DNA of 64,000 nt, from the NCBI GenBank assembly GCA_951800645.1, contig CATOIK010000001.1, positions 186,001 to 250,000 on the forward strand, read 5' to 3'. The notes beneath the pieces were generated by a model. The model ran no database searches, was not told the DNA's origin, and saw nothing but the letters and a program-made list of their open reading frames with translations. Positions within the stretch are counted from its first letter, which is position 1. The number at the start of each line of letters is the position of its first letter. The position numbers and the translations under genes were made by a program. The DNA is from an uncultured Eubacteriales bacterium. Its GTDB lineage: Bacteria; Bacillota; Clostridia; Lachnospirales; Lachnospiraceae. Shown here in pieces: positions 62,122 to 64,000 of the stretch.

Positions 62122-63492
62122 CTATGCAGCCTCCTTTCCCATATCTGGATTTCCCACAATCCGGCGGAACAATAAAAAAAAGGCGATCACAGAAACCAGT
62201 GTACCCAGAAAATCCGACAATGGCTCTGTGTAGAACACATTGGTAATGCCAAAATATCTGGGAATCAGAAATACGCCGCTTAAAAACACCAGCTTCCGCC
62301 AGGCAGACAGGCTCATGGCTACGATGGAAATTCCCATGCCGGTAAATCCGTCTACAATCGTATACTGAATTGCCAACGGAATTACTCCCAGAGTATAAAC
62401 CCGGATGGCCCAGACGCTTAAATCCACATATTCCTGGTTCTGGGTAAAGAGCCGCACAAACAGCTCCGGCACCGTCTGGGCAATGAGAAACATGATAGTG
62501 GTAAACAGAAGGCTGATGCCTCCAATCCATTTTTCCGCCTGCCAGATACGGTCTGGCCGCCTGGCTCCGTAATTGTACCCCAGCACGGTCTGGGTGCCTC
62601 CGGTAATTCCGCCAAGGGGCATGGTTACCATCAGCATAAAGCTCTGGACAATGGTGGTACAGGTCAAAAGCATATCTCCCTGGCCCGGTCCGCCCATCCG
62701 CTGAATCACTGTGTTCAGGGAAATAATCAGCACATTGTCCATAAAAATAATGATAAACGGCGTCATGCCGATGAACGCCACCCGATACATAATATGCCAG
62801 TCATAGCCCTGGAAGGTAATCTTCACAGGCACCCGCTTTCCAAAGAGGAACGCCAGGGCATAGGCGCAGGACGCCATCTGGGAGATCACTGTAGCAATGG
62901 CCGCTCCCTGGACGCCCATATCAAACACAAAGATAAAAACCGGATCCAGCACAATGTTTGTGACAGCCCCCAGCACCACCGACTTCATGCCGATTTTGGC
63001 AAAGCCCTGACAGATGATAAACTGGTTCATGCCGATGGTCATCAGGGCAAACACGGTTCCCATCAGGTAAATGGCAATGTACTGCCGGGCATAGAGAAAG
63101 GTCCCTTCTCCTGCGCCGAACCACCAAAGCAGCTTATCTTTTAAAATCAGAAAAACTGCCGTCAAGATTACCGCCAAAACCGACAGCATCAAAAAGCAGT
63201 TGGCTAAAATCTGGCTGGCTGCCCGCTCATTTTTTTCTCCCAGCCGGATGCTCATCAGGGGGGCGCCGCCTACGCCTACTAAAAATGCAAAAGAGGACAC
63301 CAGCGTTACAATAGGGCCGCAGACGCCTACGCCTGCCAACGCCGCCTCTCCGATCTTTGGAATGTTTCCGATGTACATCCGGTCCACAATACTATAGAAC
63401 ACACTGACAAACTGGGCCAGCATGGAGGGAATTGCAAGTCTCCACACCAGCCCCCGAATGTCGTCTGTGTCCAGATTATTTTCCAGTTTCAT
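62122..63492 (-). CDS. MATE family efflux transporter
   Basis: LAIPSMLAQFVSVFYSIVDRMYIGNIP; multi-TM. Confidence 0.93.
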   Translation of the reverse strand: MKLENNLDTDDIRGLVWRLAIPSMLAQFVSVFYSIVDRMYIGNIPKIGEAALAGVGVCGPIVTLVSSFAFLVGVGGAPLMSIRLGEKNERAASQILANCFLMLSVLAVILTAVFLILKDKLLWWFGAGEGTFLYARQYIAIYLMGTVFALMTIGMNQFIICQGFAKIGMKSVVLGAVTNIVLDPVFIFVFDMGVQGAAIATVISQMASCAYALAFLFGKRVPVKITFQGYDWHIMYRVAFIGMTPFIIIFMDNVLIISLNTVIQRMGGPGQGDMLLTCTTIVQSFMLMVTMPLGGITGGTQTVLGYNYGARRPDRIWQAEKWIGGISLLFTTIMFLIAQTVPELFVRLFTQNQEYVDLSVWAIRVYTLGVIPLAIQYTIVDGFTGMGISIVAMSLSAWRKLVFLSGVFLIPRYFGITNVFYTEPLSDFLGTLVSVIAFFLLFRRIVGNPDMGKEAA

Positions 63493-64000
63493 AGAAAAAC
63501 TCCGGTTCCTTTCTCTCTGCGCAGACTTTTTTCAGCTTCTGGCGCACAGCCAGCTTCATCAGCGTTCCCATGCTGCGGCTGTGGTTGGGACACAGGCTGA
63601 CGCAGCGCATACAGCCGATGCAGCAGGTCTCGTCTGTCACCTTGGGATCTGTCCGGGAAATAGCCTGTACCGGACAGTTTTTCACGCAGATACCGCAGCC
63701 AGTACAGTCAGAACCAGCCTTTAATTTCACAGAAAAAGTACCGTAAGGCCGGTAAGGATGATTTCCCTTTACTTTTAATTCTCCGATTTCATGGCTGCTG
63801 TAGGTCTTTTCTAAAATCTCCGCTGCCTTTCGGCCAAACTCCCTGATCTTTTCCCGGTCCTTCTCATCCGGCCGTCCTTCTGCAAAGTGGGCAATGTTGT
63901 GCTCCACAGATACGGCCGCGCCAGCTACCGGACGAAATCCCTGCTCCGTTAAAATATCCTTCAGCTCCAAAAGGGCGTCCTCGTAATCCCGGTTTCCGTA
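63476..64000 (-). CDS. EFR1-type 2x[4Fe-4S] ferredoxin protein, N-terminus cut by window edge
   Basis: CTGCGICVKNCPV, CIGCMRCVSLCPN; reading frame stays open to 64000 (YGNRDYEDALLELKD...). Confidence 0.85.
   Translation of the reverse strand, partial: YGNRDYEDALLELKDILTEQGFRPVAGAAVSVEHNIAHFAEGRPDEKDREKIREFGRKAAEILEKTYSSHEIGELKVKGNHPYRPYGTFSVKLKAGSDCTGCGICVKNCPVQAISRTDPKVTDETCCIGCMRCVSLCPNHSRSMGTLMKLAVRQKLKKVCAERKEPEFFYETGK

Noticed and set aside
63476-63970. Start of the ferredoxin gene at 63970
   Set aside because: The frame stays open to the window edge, so the gene is probably truncated rather than starting at an internal TTG.

Overview
This 64-kb window looks like a Lachnospiraceae/Clostridia-type chromosome; that placement is inferred from gene content and sequence style. 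The backbone on the minus strand is comM-dprA-topA-codY ... rpsB-tsf ... pyrH-frr-uppS. That conserved series is interrupted twice: about 6 kb (TetR / MMPL exporter / GLUG-repeat surface protein) between codY and rpsB, and about 34 kb of accessory metabolism between tsf and pyrH. The 34-kb block holds (i) a selenium-linked purine/diaminopropionate cluster (Se-dependent xanthine dehydrogenase, ygfK, ssnA, hydantoinase, dpaL/ygeX, ygeY, ygeW, carbamate kinase, NCS2 permease) around a divergent YheO-like regulator; (ii) an apparent seven-gene operon joining a tripartite tricarboxylate transporter to GH28/GH105/esterase pectin enzymes, divergent from a 640-aa protein made of two tandem LysR regulators; (iii) a superoxide-reductase-like protein; and (iv) an opp peptide transporter. 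No integrase, transposase, CRISPR array, tRNA or rRNA was seen. The strongest new observations are two identical LexA-type boxes (GAACATTTGTTC) bracketing the promoter of an uncharacterised radical-SAM/DUF4130 DNA-repair pair, the tandem LysR fusion and its pectin/TTT operon, an rpsB promoter and possible leader lying inside the coding sequence of the upstream surface protein, and the split of the rpsB-tsf-pyrH-frr-uppS operon. All calls are from reading sequence and supplied translations; no searches were run.
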